5,922 nt of DNA, taken from positions 1 through 5,922 of the forward strand of contig JAGUYQ010000315.1 in the NCBI GenBank assembly GCA_020061285.1, written 5' to 3'. The stretch comes from Betaproteobacteria bacterium (lineage in GTDB: Bacteria; Pseudomonadota; Gammaproteobacteria; Burkholderiales; UBA9220). The position numbers and the translations under genes were made by a program. Positions 5,884-5,922 of this stretch are shown here, one piece after another; the first letter of the stretch is position 1; each line of letters begins with the position of its first letter. The notes below the pieces were generated by a model that was not told the DNA's origin, ran no database searches, and saw only the letters and a list, made by a program, of their open reading frames with translations.

Positions 5884-5922
5884 GGCCGGGGCTCCTGCGC
5901 CCTCTCGATTTGCGCGGCGATG
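5880..5922 (-). CDS. C-terminal end of a gene upstream of the GGDEF-EAL gene (partial)
   Basis: On the minus strand a frame enters from the right edge, reads IAAQIERAQEPRP and stops at TGA (5882-5880). The TGA overlaps the ATG of the GGDEF-EAL gene in the classic ATGA arrangement, typical of translationally coupled operon partners. The Shine-Dalgarno AGGAG of the downstream gene would lie inside this reading frame. Only 13 codons are visible, and the other two minus-strand frames are also open here, so the call rests on the overlap. Function is not readable. Periplasmic substrate-binding proteins are sometimes coupled to such sensor genes, but nothing visible supports that here. Confidence 0.45.
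   Translation of the reverse strand, partial: IAAQIERAQEPRP
5892..5896 (-). promoter_or_regulatory. Strong Shine-Dalgarno of the GGDEF-EAL gene
   Basis: Minus-strand AGGAG lies 8 bases before the ATG at 5883. It supports this start over any further upstream, since the same frame stays open to the window edge. It is the only good ribosome-binding site among the four complete genes. Confidence 0.75.

Overview
The window is GC-rich with strongly GC-rich third codon positions. Its gene families are a LabA-type NYN ribonuclease, an HDOD protein and a large membrane PAS-GGDEF-EAL protein. Together these suggest a free-living Gram-negative proteobacterium, most likely a betaproteobacterium. That placement is inferred from composition and gene families; no rRNA or other phylogenetic marker is present. 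I see no mobile element, CRISPR array, tRNA, rRNA or recognised riboswitch.

Layout. Bases 1-54 probably hold the last 17 codons of a plus-strand gene. A short AT-rich gap follows (55-113), carrying a TTAAC-N4-GTTAA dyad. Then comes an unrecognised, tryptophan-rich 245-residue protein (114-851, +). Twelve bases beyond it is the end of a convergent gene for a 278-residue NYN nuclease with a C-terminal OST-HTH/LOTUS domain (864-1700, -). Bases 1701-1922 are a divergent control region with a repeated GGGAAACG motif, two overlapping dyads, a tandem 9-bp repeat and a possible 25-codon upstream ORF. An HDOD protein of 290 residues (1923-2795, +) runs from it. After 19 bases it meets the end of a 1022-residue dCache-PAS-PAS-GGDEF-EAL protein (2815-5883, -). 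That gene's ATG overlaps the apparent stop codon of another minus-strand gene that continues beyond the right edge.

How the genes may fit together. The GGDEF-EAL protein should sense a periplasmic signal and a PAS-bound signal and make or degrade cyclic di-GMP; both catalytic motif sets and the inhibitory I-site are intact. The HDOD protein looks like a non-catalytic or degenerate HD-fold signalling scaffold, a class often linked to the same second-messenger and motility circuits. The NYN-LOTUS protein is a predicted RNA-binding nuclease divergently transcribed from the HDOD gene, so the two may share regulation. The window therefore reads as an ordinary chromosomal signalling neighbourhood. 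The least explained parts are the 1701-1922 regulatory region and the orphan Trp-rich gene; I do not see a convincing new multi-gene system.
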